A DNA stretch of 35,842 bases, taken from positions 1 through 35,842 of the forward strand of contig JAAZNF010000090.1 of the NCBI GenBank assembly GCA_012798435.1, in the 5' to 3' direction. The translations under genes and the position numbers were made by a program. A model generated the notes under the pieces. The model did no database searches, was not told the origin of the DNA, and saw only the letters and a list, made by a program, of their open reading frames with translations. The stretch is from Myxococcales bacterium. GTDB lineage: Bacteria; Myxococcota; B64-G9. Shown here one piece after another: positions 18,486-25,531 of the stretch. Position 1 is the first letter of the stretch; every line of letters begins with the position of its first letter.

Positions 18486-21152
18486 TCAGTCGAACCGCAG
18501 AAAGCGACCCTTCTCCTGCCACCAGGCCTCGACCCGGCGCACCGCCCTCTCCCGCTCCGCCGGATCGGAATCGAAGAAGTATCCGAAGTACTCCTGGGTG
18601 AGCTGGCCGAACTCGCGCGCGGAGGAGAACCGGATGTCGCGATTCTTGGAGCGCAACCCTTCGATGAGCCACAGCACGCGGTTGTCGTCCTTGTGGGCCT
18701 TCCACCACTTGAGCCACTTGCGCTTGCTGGTCCCCAGGTCCTGCTTGGTGATGAAGGCCAGCGACTCCATCGCCGCGCGCGCCACGATGCGGGACGGATG
18801 GTCCAGCAGGGAGATCAGGCCGGGCAGCGCCAGCCGGTCCCGGAAGTTCCCCAGCAAGGCCGCGGCCACCGCCCGCCGGTCGGGGTCGGCATCCTGCAGG
18901 CGGGCACGGAGATCGGCGAGCAGCTGGGCGAACTGTGGGGTCTTGCGGCAGGCCTGGAGCGCGTCGATGGCCGCCAGACGCACGAACGGCTCACGATCGT
19001 AGAGCCGGCGCGACAAGCGGGGCACCAGCGGGCCGGCGGGCAACTCCTCGATCACCTTCACCGCGTAGAAGCGCACCCGCGGATCGGCGTCCTCCAGCCG
19101 CTGCCCCACCGCCTGGGCCGCCGGCGGGCCGAACTCGAGCAACAGCCGAAGCAGCTCCCCGTGCTCCGCCAGCGGGGGGATGCTGTCGTGGCAGCCGCGC
19201 ACGTCGAAGGTGAGCGGACCGGGGAAGCGCCGCACCAGGGCCGGCAGGGCCGCCTCGCCCAGGGCGCGCAGGCGCCCCTCGATCTCGCGCCGCTCGGCGC
19301 CGGCGGCGGCCAGCCACCGCTCCACCAGCATGTCGGGATCGGGTTCGGTCACTGCGGCCGCCGCGGTGGCGACGGCCGGGGCCGGGGCCTCGGTGCGCTC
19401 CGGCGGCGGTGCCGGAGGCGGCAGAACGGGAAGGGCCGGCGCCAGCGCCTTCGCCGAATCCAGCACCACCACTTCGGTCTCGCCGTCCAGCACGTTCACC
19501 GGACGCTCCAACTCGGCGGGAAGCTCGTCGATGCGCACCGGGGACTCGAGGGGGCGGGCGGGCGAGCGGGGCATGTCCAGGCTCGCGGCTTCCACGGCCG
19601 GCGCGGGCTCCGCCGGCGGCACGACTCCGTCCTCCTCCGCCGCCGCTGGCGCGGGAGGAGAAACCGCGGGCTCGGCCGGCGTCACGGGAGCTTCCGTGGG
19701 GGTGGGGGCCGGCGTCGGCGGGGACTCCGGTGGGGGCGCCTCGGGCAGCGCGGGCAGCACGCCCTCGGGGATGGATGGCTCAGCCTCCACCCGAGGGAAG
19801 GAGGGCTCCTCCTCCTGCGAGGGGGGGACGGCCTCGGCCTCCGGCGGCGGGAGCAGCTCGGGGGGGCCGAACGTTGGTGGCTGGGCCTCCGACAGGGCGA
19901 CCCAGTTGGAGGGCACCTCGCTGCCGGGCGGCTCCGGCGGCGCCGCCGCGGACGGGGCCGGCGGCGCGGCGGGCTCCGCCTTTGGCACCGGCGCCGGCGG
20001 CGGAGGAGGCTCGGCCATCGTGGTACTCTTCTGGCGCAGGATGAGGCGCTCGAAGGCCTCCGGGAGTCGGCCGGTGAACACCCACAGGTCGGTGAGCTTG
20101 CCGCCGCGGACGGCGCGCTCGCCCGCGTCGGCGTACAACAGGCCGATCAGGTGGTCGCGGACGGCGAGCGGGAGGATCAGCGCGTTGCGCGGCCGCGCGC
20201 GCCCCAGGCTGGCGAGCAGCTCGTCGTTGATGCCCGAGGGGGGCACCGGGCCCAGGAATCGGGCGCCGGTGCGAGCCACGGTCTGGAGCACCGAGGGGAC
20301 GGACAGGGGCAAGCGGACGCGCCGGATCCGCTCCCGCGCGCCCTCGGCCCCGACCGCGTCCCAGCCGAGGATGGTCTGGTTGTTGATGACGAACAGGCCC
20401 ACGAATTCGAAGTACTGGCGTGAAAAGCGCAGCAGCACGTTCACCAGGTCCTCGCGGCTGCGCGCCTCGAGCGCCTGACGCAGCGCGCCCGGCAGGTCCA
20501 GCCGACCCCGGCGGGCTTGCTCCCGCTCCTGCTCCTCGCGTCGCTCGGCCTCCTCGATGCGCCCCAGCGCGTCCCGCACACGGGCCTCATCGGGCTGCGG
20601 CTCCACCGGCTGTCTCCCCAACGCCTCGCGGGCGGCCAGGGCCTCGGGGCTCGGTCCGGCGGGGGGCGCCGGGGACTGCGGCCCCATCAACCGCTCGGCC
20701 AGGACCTGGAAGCGCGGCTCCAGCTCGACCCCCAGCCACTCGTGCATCAACCAGTGCAGGCGCGCCTCGCACACGATCTGGCAGCGCAGCGACAGGCTGA
20801 GCATGAAGCTCACCTCGTCCAGCACCAAGGGGTGGAGTCGGGCGGCGGTCAGCACGGTGAGGCTGCGCCCGGAGAGGGCCAGCGGCACGATGCCGTATTT
20901 CTGCGCCAGGCGAGGCGGGATCAGGCGCCCCACCCGCGCGTCGCGCGTCGCAAGATCGCCGAGGTTCGCCACGGGCAGGCGGTGGACTTCACCCAGCGCC
21001 TGGGCCAGCACGTCCTCGCCGCACAGGCCCATCTCCAGGAGGTTGGTGTCGAGCGCGCCGCCGAAGAGGGCCTGGCGTTGCAGGGCATCGTCCATGGCGG
21101 CGGGGGCCACCTTGCCCCGCTCCACCAGCAGGCGGGCCAGGGGAAGGCTCAT
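18486..21152 (-). CDS. MshEN-like / GAF-like / Pro-rich / HEAT-repeat protein
   Basis: 888 aa from ATG 21152, which overlaps the upstream stop as ATGA. Residues ~1-145 match the N-terminal domain of GspE/PilB/MshE secretion ATPases (two ~24-residue MshEN-style motifs, then IPPRLAQKYGIVPLALSGRS and a VLDEVSFMLS segment), but no ATPase domain follows. A charged linker comes next. Residues ~230-370 look GAF-like (FEFVGLFVINNQTILGWDAV; NALILPLAVRDHLIGLLYAD). Residues ~380-600 are Pro/Ala/Glu-rich and disordered. Residues ~610-888 are HEAT-type helical repeats (DADPRVRFYAVKVIEELPAG; YDREPFVRLAAIDALQAC; DADPDRRAVAAALLGNF), ending in a Trp/Lys-rich region. No signal peptide is visible. The canonical c-di-GMP-binding Arg-Leu-Gly of MshEN reads PLA and ALD in the two motifs. 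It is probably a cytoplasmic scaffold of its operon; its function is unknown. Confidence 0.85.
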   Translation of the reverse strand: MSLPLARLLVERGKVAPAAMDDALQRQALFGGALDTNLLEMGLCGEDVLAQALGEVHRLPVANLGDLATRDARVGRLIPPRLAQKYGIVPLALSGRSLTVLTAARLHPLVLDEVSFMLSLSLRCQIVCEARLHWLMHEWLGVELEPRFQVLAERLMGPQSPAPPAGPSPEALAAREALGRQPVEPQPDEARVRDALGRIEEAERREEQEREQARRGRLDLPGALRQALEARSREDLVNVLLRFSRQYFEFVGLFVINNQTILGWDAVGAEGARERIRRVRLPLSVPSVLQTVARTGARFLGPVPPSGINDELLASLGRARPRNALILPLAVRDHLIGLLYADAGERAVRGGKLTDLWVFTGRLPEAFERLILRQKSTTMAEPPPPPAPVPKAEPAAPPAPSAAAPPEPPGSEVPSNWVALSEAQPPTFGPPELLPPPEAEAVPPSQEEEPSFPRVEAEPSIPEGVLPALPEAPPPESPPTPAPTPTEAPVTPAEPAVSPPAPAAAEEDGVVPPAEPAPAVEAASLDMPRSPARPLESPVRIDELPAELERPVNVLDGETEVVVLDSAKALAPALPVLPPPAPPPERTEAPAPAVATAAAAVTEPDPDMLVERWLAAAGAERREIEGRLRALGEAALPALVRRFPGPLTFDVRGCHDSIPPLAEHGELLRLLLEFGPPAAQAVGQRLEDADPRVRFYAVKVIEELPAGPLVPRLSRRLYDREPFVRLAAIDALQACRKTPQFAQLLADLRARLQDADPDRRAVAAALLGNFRDRLALPGLISLLDHPSRIVARAAMESLAFITKQDLGTSKRKWLKWWKAHKDDNRVLWLIEGLRSKNRDIRFSSAREFGQLTQEYFGYFFDSDPAERERAVRRVEAWWQEKGRFLRFD

Positions 21153-22621
21153 GGCGTCCCCCGCGGCGGGCGCAGCCTGACCACCAGCGTGCCACTCACG
21201 TAGTCGTGCCAGCCACGGCGCTCGCGATCGAAGGCCGCCCACAGGAACCCGGCCAGGCCGGGGAGGGAGGCCAAGAACATACCGAAGAGACGCAGCAGCG
21301 CCCGAACCGCTCCCAGCGAATGGCCCGCCCGGGTCACCACCCGCAGGCCCAGGATCATCTTGCCCAGGGTCTGTCCCCCGATGGCGGCGAACAGGGTCAG
21401 ATACGCCAGCGAGGACAGCACGAACAACACGGCCAGGGCCGCCAGGGTGCCGGACTGCTCGGGCAGGGTCTTCAGGATGCCCCCGGCGCCCAGGCCCAGG
21501 ACCAGCGAGCTCAATATCAGCACCACGGTCAGGATGGCGCCGATCAGCATCTCGTCGAGAAGCAGCGCCAGCGCGCGCATCCAGAACCCGGCCGCGAAAC
21601 ACGCCCGGCCGTCGAGGGACACCTCCGGCCGGACCGGGCGCTCGATCGCGGGGGCCACGACCGCGCGCGCCTGCGCCTCGGGTCCTGGCGGGGGCGGCGC
21701 GCTGCTGGCTTCGGGCGTTTTCGGCTCTGGGGGCGGGGGTGGCGCGGGAGCGATCTCGATGGGGGGCGGAAGATCGAACCCGACGGGTGGATTCGCCTCT
21801 GGTTTCGGCTCAACCGGGGCCGGAGGGGGCAAGGGTTCGGGCGTGGCGACGACCGCAGGCGGTGGCGTGGGAGGAACAGGCGCCGGTTCGGAAAGCGGCT
21901 GCGCGGGAGTCTCCTTGGAGCTGTCGGCCGCCAAGGCGACCGCCGCCGAGAGCGGCAGCGGCGGGGGCGCGCCCGCGCTTTTCTTGGGGATCGTCGAGGC
22001 CACGGAAGGTTTCGATGGTGGCTCGGGTTCCGGTGATGCGGATGCCGCGGACGTCTCCTTCGGGGCCGCCGCAGGAACGGCGGGTGCGGCCTTCGCGCTG
22101 ACGGCTGTCTTGGGTGCGTCAGGTTGGGGCACGGGAGCCGGACGGGCGGGTGTCGCCGGCGCGGCGGGGGGGTGGGGCACCGGCGCCGTCTTCGCAGCGG
22201 GGGCCGGCGGGCCGATCTTGGCTACGAGGCGCGCGATCTCGGGGTCCTGCGGCCGCAGGGCGCGCGCCCGCTGGAGGTACTTGTCGGCCCGCTCGTTCTT
22301 TCCGAGGCCCAGGCTCACCCGGGCCATGAAGACGTATGCGCGGGCGAGCACCTCGGGCTCGAGATCACCGTGGTGCTCGATGAGCAGATCCTGCCCCAGC
22401 AAGAAGGCGGAGCGCAGATCGCCGGCCTTCTCCTTCTCCAGCGCGGGCCCCAGCGGATCCGTCTCGCCAGGCGTGGCCGGCGGGGGGGGAGGAGGCGAGG
22501 CCGCCGGGGCCTTCATCCAATCAGGCTTCACCCCGCCGGCATTCGCGGCCAGGGGGCGCCGGCACTTGGCGCAGGTCGCGGCCCCGGGCAAATTGGGGAA
22601 GGCGCAGTGTGGGCATACCAT
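21149..22621 (-). CDS. Zinc-ribbon, TPR-like, Pro-rich, RDD-domain membrane protein
   Basis: 490 aa from ATG 22621 (AAGGAA 7 nt upstream; an in-frame ATG 19 codons earlier is less likely). The first residues form a zinc ribbon with Cys3, Cys6, Cys17 and Cys20 (CPHC...CAKC). Residues ~60-135 are a TPR-like helical pair (EVLARAYVFMARVSLGLGKN then ERADKYLQRARALRPQDPE). Residues ~135-330 are a Pro/Ala-rich disordered linker. The C-terminal ~150 residues are an RDD domain: FWMRALALLLDEMLIGAILT, the GGQTLGKMILGLRVVTRAG loop and RERRGWHDYVSGTLVV. RDD proteins are inner-membrane proteins of mostly unknown, sometimes transport-related, role. The zinc ribbon and TPR would face the cytoplasm. It is the first gene of the four-gene operon. 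Confidence 0.87.
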   Translation of the reverse strand: MVCPHCAFPNLPGAATCAKCRRPLAANAGGVKPDWMKAPAASPPPPPPATPGETDPLGPALEKEKAGDLRSAFLLGQDLLIEHHGDLEPEVLARAYVFMARVSLGLGKNERADKYLQRARALRPQDPEIARLVAKIGPPAPAAKTAPVPHPPAAPATPARPAPVPQPDAPKTAVSAKAAPAVPAAAPKETSAASASPEPEPPSKPSVASTIPKKSAGAPPPLPLSAAVALAADSSKETPAQPLSEPAPVPPTPPPAVVATPEPLPPPAPVEPKPEANPPVGFDLPPPIEIAPAPPPPPEPKTPEASSAPPPPGPEAQARAVVAPAIERPVRPEVSLDGRACFAAGFWMRALALLLDEMLIGAILTVVLILSSLVLGLGAGGILKTLPEQSGTLAALAVLFVLSSLAYLTLFAAIGGQTLGKMILGLRVVTRAGHSLGAVRALLRLFGMFLASLPGLAGFLWAAFDRERRGWHDYVSGTLVVRLRPPRGTP

Positions 22622-22649
22622 CCGTTGTTCCTTGGTTCGCGGCCCTCTT

Positions 22650-22678
22650 GGATTACTCGACCCCCCGGCGGAAGTCAA
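22650..22678 (-). promoter_or_regulatory. Putative promoter of the zinc-ribbon/RDD operon
   Basis: Minus strand: TTGACT (22678-22673), 17-bp spacer, weak -10 TAATCC (22655-22650). The predicted start is near 22643, with a short leader carrying AAGGAA. The -35 is good and the -10 poor. Confidence 0.4.
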
Positions 22679-22712
22679 GGCAATGAGCCGAAATGACGGG
22701 GAAAAGCGCCGG

Positions 22713-23657
22713 CTACATCCACCCGCCCTGGCGCAGGATCAGAATGGCGATCCAGGTCATCAAGAAGGCCACGGTGGGGGTAGAGACCCAGGCCAGCAAG
22801 ATGGAGCGCAGCGTCTTGCGGTTCACGGTACGGATGCCCTTGACCAGACCGATGCCCAGCACCGCCCCCACCACCGCCTGGCTGGTGGACACCGGGACGC
22901 CCAGCACGGCGTAGATGTGAACGGTGATCCCCTCCGCCACCACCACCACCAGCGCCGAGAAGGCGTCGAGCTTCACCAGGCCCCCGCCGACGGTCATCAT
23001 CACCCCGCGAGAGAAGGTGAGCACGCCCAGCGCGATGCTGGCGCCGCCCAGCAGGCAGGCCGTCTGGACGTCGAGCATGCCCGGCCCCACGAACGGCCCG
23101 GTGGCGTTGGCCACGTTGTTGGCCCCCAGGGCGTACGAGCCGTACCCGCCGGCCAAGAGCAGCAGCAAGCGCATGCCGAAGTCGTACTGGAACATGTTCA
23201 AGTGGAGCCGGTTGAGGAGCTGGCCCAGCACGAAGAAGACGGCCACCGCGATGAGCATGGCGCCGAGCGGCGTGCCCACCCAGCAGGCGGCCACCTTGCC
23301 CAGCACCGAGAACTGGATGTTCCCGGTCCAGGCGCCCACGCCCAGGAGGCCGCCCACCACCGCCTGGGTGGCCGACACCGGGAGCCGCAGCCAGGTCATG
23401 CCGGTCACCGTGATGGCGGCGACGAGGCACACCAGAAAGGCGGTGTGGAGCGAGCCCTGGCCCGAGGAGAGCGCGGCGTAGGTCTCTATGCCGGCGGCAC
23501 CCTCCAGCCAGGCGCCCAGGATGAGGCCCAGCGAGCAGATCACCGCCGCAGTCCAGAAGCGGACCATGCGTGAGGCCACCGCGGTGCCGAAGACGTTGGC
23601 CGCGTCGTTGGTGCCGAGCGACCAGCCGAAGAACACGCCCGAGGCGAGCTGCCACAT
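22713..23657 (-). CDS. PiT-family inorganic phosphate transporter
   Basis: 314 aa, nine to ten transmembrane helices. PiT proteins import metal-phosphate complexes with H+ or Na+ at low affinity. Both signature repeats are present: WSLGTNDAANVFGTAVASRM near residue 12 and YALGANNVANATGPFVGP near residue 170. Each is followed by a matching helix with PVSATQAVVGGLLGVG or PVSTSQAVVGAVLGIG, the two halves of the inverted PiT fold. The start ATG 23657 opens directly onto helix 1. A 666-nt upstream extension in the same frame only reads through the neighbouring gene and is not used. It lies 14 nt after the DUF47 gene, the usual regulator-transporter pair, under a PHO-box-like site. Confidence 0.94.
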   Translation of the reverse strand: MWQLASGVFFGWSLGTNDAANVFGTAVASRMVRFWTAAVICSLGLILGAWLEGAAGIETYAALSSGQGSLHTAFLVCLVAAITVTGMTWLRLPVSATQAVVGGLLGVGAWTGNIQFSVLGKVAACWVGTPLGAMLIAVAVFFVLGQLLNRLHLNMFQYDFGMRLLLLLAGGYGSYALGANNVANATGPFVGPGMLDVQTACLLGGASIALGVLTFSRGVMMTVGGGLVKLDAFSALVVVVAEGITVHIYAVLGVPVSTSQAVVGAVLGIGLVKGIRTVNRKTLRSILLAWVSTPTVAFLMTWIAILILRQGGWM

Positions 23658-23671
23658 GCCCGCGACCCCCG

Positions 23672-24319
23672 CTAGATGCGCTTCTTGAGGGACAGGATGT
23701 CGAGCCGGCGGGCCAGCTTCTCGGCCGTGTCCGAGATGTCGCCCATGCGCTGGATCACGTCCCGCAGTTGGATGCAGTCGGCCCGCGGCAGGTCCGAGCG
23801 GAAGATCTCGATGATGAGGTCGCGCTCCAGGCCGTCCGAGGCGCTCTCGAACTGGTCCACCGGCTGGACTTCCTCCTCGACCCGACCCGGATCGTTGAGC
23901 AAGAGCTCCACCGCCCGGCACACGTGCCGGTAGGCCTGGATGTTCGCCTCCATGAGTCTCTTGAACCGTTCGCGGTAGGCGGCCGGGATCTCGATGCGCT
24001 GGGTGTCGAGCATGAAGGTGATGTTCTCGGCCAGGTTGGGCAAATGATCGTAGTTCTCGAGCAGCGAGAGCAAATCGTCGCGCGACTCGGGCAGCAGCGC
24101 CCGGCGGTAGAGCATCTGCTCGATCTCCCAGCGCAGGTCGTCGGCGCGGGACTCGTTCTTGTGGGTGGTCTTGTCCAGCGCGCGGAACTCCTCGCAGCCG
24201 CCTTTTTCCAGAAAACACAGGATGGCCTTCTCGAACTCGCCCATGGAGGCGTCCACGGCCGCGATGTAGGCCTCGAGCAGCCTCCGGACCTCCTTCTCCT
24301 GCTTCCAGAACAAGCCCAT
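23672..24319 (-). CDS. DUF47 (PhoU-like) phosphate-transport accessory protein
   Basis: 215 aa, all-helical, cytoplasmic. The chain matches the DUF47/TIGR00153 family: MGLFWKQEKEVRRLLEAYIA, then EYEN-like LLENYDHLPNLAENITFML and the C-terminal IQLRDVIQRMGDISDTAEKL. Acidic clusters of the PhoU type (DKTTHKNESRADDLRWEIE) probably bind metal. Family members are encoded next to PiT transporters (pit accessory protein, Pap) and modulate their activity. ATG 24319 has an excellent GGAGG 6 nt upstream. It is first in the two-gene operon. Its promoter coincides with the three-heptamer repeat at 24350-24378. Confidence 0.93.
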   Translation of the reverse strand: MGLFWKQEKEVRRLLEAYIAAVDASMGEFEKAILCFLEKGGCEEFRALDKTTHKNESRADDLRWEIEQMLYRRALLPESRDDLLSLLENYDHLPNLAENITFMLDTQRIEIPAAYRERFKRLMEANIQAYRHVCRAVELLLNDPGRVEEEVQPVDQFESASDGLERDLIIEIFRSDLPRADCIQLRDVIQRMGDISDTAEKLARRLDILSLKKRI

Positions 24320-24349
24320 GCACGACCTCCGCGCGGATCCGCCATGGAG

Positions 24350-24378
24350 TTGTTACACGATTGTTGCCGGATTGTCAC
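24350..24378 (+). promoter_or_regulatory. PHO-box-like operator: three heptamers at 11-bp period
   Basis: TTGTTAC (24350-24356), TTGTTGC (24361-24367) and TTGTCAC (24372-24378) are direct repeats separated by exactly 4 bp each. This is the geometry of a PhoB-binding PHO box (7-bp units, 11-bp period; consensus CTGTCAT/C). It sits upstream of the DUF47-pit operon, a known Pho-regulated gene pair in other bacteria. The units read toward the plus-strand gene, i.e. opposite to the pit operon, and overlap the pit promoter. Confidence 0.75.
24350..24378 (-). promoter_or_regulatory. Putative promoter of the DUF47-pit operon
   Basis: Minus strand: -35 GTGACA (24378-24373), 17-bp spacer, -10 TAACAA (24355-24350). 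The predicted start near 24343 leaves a ~24-nt leader with GGAGG. Both hexamers lie inside the outer PHO-box heptamers, so a bound PhoB-type regulator would block polymerase. Confidence 0.5.
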
Positions 24379-24433
24379 GAAAAGGACGGTCGGGTTCGAG
24401 TCCGGGTTCGAATCCACGGCCAAAGACCCGAGC

Positions 24434-24463
24434 TTGATCGGGATCGGGATCGTCCCATATCCT
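24434..24463 (+). promoter_or_regulatory. Putative promoter of the zinc-ribbon gene at 24491
   Basis: TTGATC (24434-24439), 18-bp spacer containing a short GATCGG tandem, TATCCT (24458-24463). The predicted start is about 24470, with GGGGAGG (24481-24487) in the leader. Confidence 0.4.
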
Positions 24464-24490
24464 GGAGCCCGCCGCGAGGCGGGGAGGTTC

Positions 24491-25522
24491 ATGGAGCCAC
24501 CGCTACATCTCGCGCTGGAGCCGGGCCTGGCCGCGGGGGAAGAGCTCACCACGCGCTGCACCTGCGGCGTCGAGCACCCGCTGGCCGCGCGCCGCTGCCC
24601 GAAGTGCCGTGCGCGCAAGCCCTACCCGAAGCTGCTCGCGCGAAGACGGCACCTGGAGCGCTGGCTGGATGGAGAAGTCCAGAAGCGGATCCTCCCGGAC
24701 CTGCGGCGGGCCAACCTGCTGCTCGGCGCGGCGCGCCAGTACCTGGTGGACTTTCGCGAGGCGGTGCAAAAGCCGTTCCCGGAACGCGGCAAGCAGGAGT
24801 TGGACGGGTTTTTGCGCCGGCTCGGCCCGCACTTCTCGGCTCTGCTCAAGGCCACCTCGCCGCGCGCGCAGGCCTTGAAGATCGCGGAGCTCCTGGAACG
24901 GTCCGGGGCGGCCATGGCGGGGGCGGTCTTTGCGGGCGGGCGCGCCGTGTTGAGTTCGGCGGCCGGCGGCGCCGAGGGGCTGCTCCCGGCCGACGGCCAG
25001 GGACCGCATGCCGAGCGCATCGCCCGCGACCTCGCCGAGGTGGCCTCGGCCTGGGCCGAGTCCCTGCGCACCCTCCAGCTCACCCACACCCGCCTGGCCG
25101 GCGCCTACGAGCAGGCGCGCCCGGTCTTCGAGCGCGGCTATCAGGTGTCGCTGGGGAAGGCGGTGTGGAACCGCGCCCGCTCGCTGCTCCACCCGGTGGG
25201 CACGTGGGTACGCTTCGAGACCGCGGTGTGGCAAAACGACGCCGAGCTCTCCGCGCTGAAGCGCCTCGACCAGGAGCTGACGCGCCTTACGCGCCAGGGG
25301 GACTGGCTGGAGGAGCAGATCGAGCGCCTGGAACGGCGCGTCGAGGTCCTGCTGGCCGGCTACCGCATCGCGCTGCGCCGCTTCCTGTTGTGGTGCCTGG
25401 CGCGGCGGGCGGCAAAGCTTCCGGACGCGGAGCGGCACCGCTTGGTGCACCGGCTGCGTTCGCTGCCCGGGGTGGGCGGGTGGTGGTTCCGGCTCTTCGG
25501 TAAACCCGCAAAGATCGTCTGA
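24491..25522 (+). CDS. Zinc-ribbon helical protein, unknown function
   Basis: 343 aa from ATG 24491 (GGGGAGG 3 nt upstream). A much longer reading upstream in the same frame is only the antisense of the DUF47 gene. A short N-terminal zinc ribbon has Cys pairs CTC and CPKC around residues 23-39 (TRCTCGVEHPLAARRCPKC). The rest is helical and Arg/Leu/Ala-rich. A long amphipathic or coiled segment occurs near the end (LKRLDQELTRLTRQGDWLEE, QIERLERRVEVLLAGYRIAL), and the C-terminus is basic with Trp (VGGWWFRLFGKPAK). One or two weakly hydrophobic stretches (AMAGAVFAGGRAVLSSAAGG) could touch a membrane. No family is recognised. It converges with the epimerase gene 9 bp away, and its promoter region is shared with the PHO-box array. 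Confidence 0.75.
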   Translation: MEPPLHLALEPGLAAGEELTTRCTCGVEHPLAARRCPKCRARKPYPKLLARRRHLERWLDGEVQKRILPDLRRANLLLGAARQYLVDFREAVQKPFPERGKQELDGFLRRLGPHFSALLKATSPRAQALKIAELLERSGAAMAGAVFAGGRAVLSSAAGGAEGLLPADGQGPHAERIARDLAEVASAWAESLRTLQLTHTRLAGAYEQARPVFERGYQVSLGKAVWNRARSLLHPVGTWVRFETAVWQNDAELSALKRLDQELTRLTRQGDWLEEQIERLERRVEVLLAGYRIALRRFLLWCLARRAAKLPDAERHRLVHRLRSLPGVGGWWFRLFGKPAKIV

Positions 25523-25531
25523 CACAGCGGC

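Noticed and set aside
18486-21602. 1038-aa reading of the MshEN/HEAT frame
   Set aside because: The first 150 codons overlap the RDD domain of the upstream gene; ATG 21152 with its ATGA overlap is the natural start.
22713-24323. 536-aa reading of the PiT frame extending to 24323
   Set aside because: The extra N-terminal part is the out-of-frame shadow of DUF47; the PiT protein starts at its first transmembrane helix.
24392-24414. GGGTTCGA-GTCC/GGGTTCGAATCC direct repeat resembling a tRNA T-arm
   Set aside because: No acceptor, D or anticodon arm can be folded around it; at most a tRNA-derived scrap.
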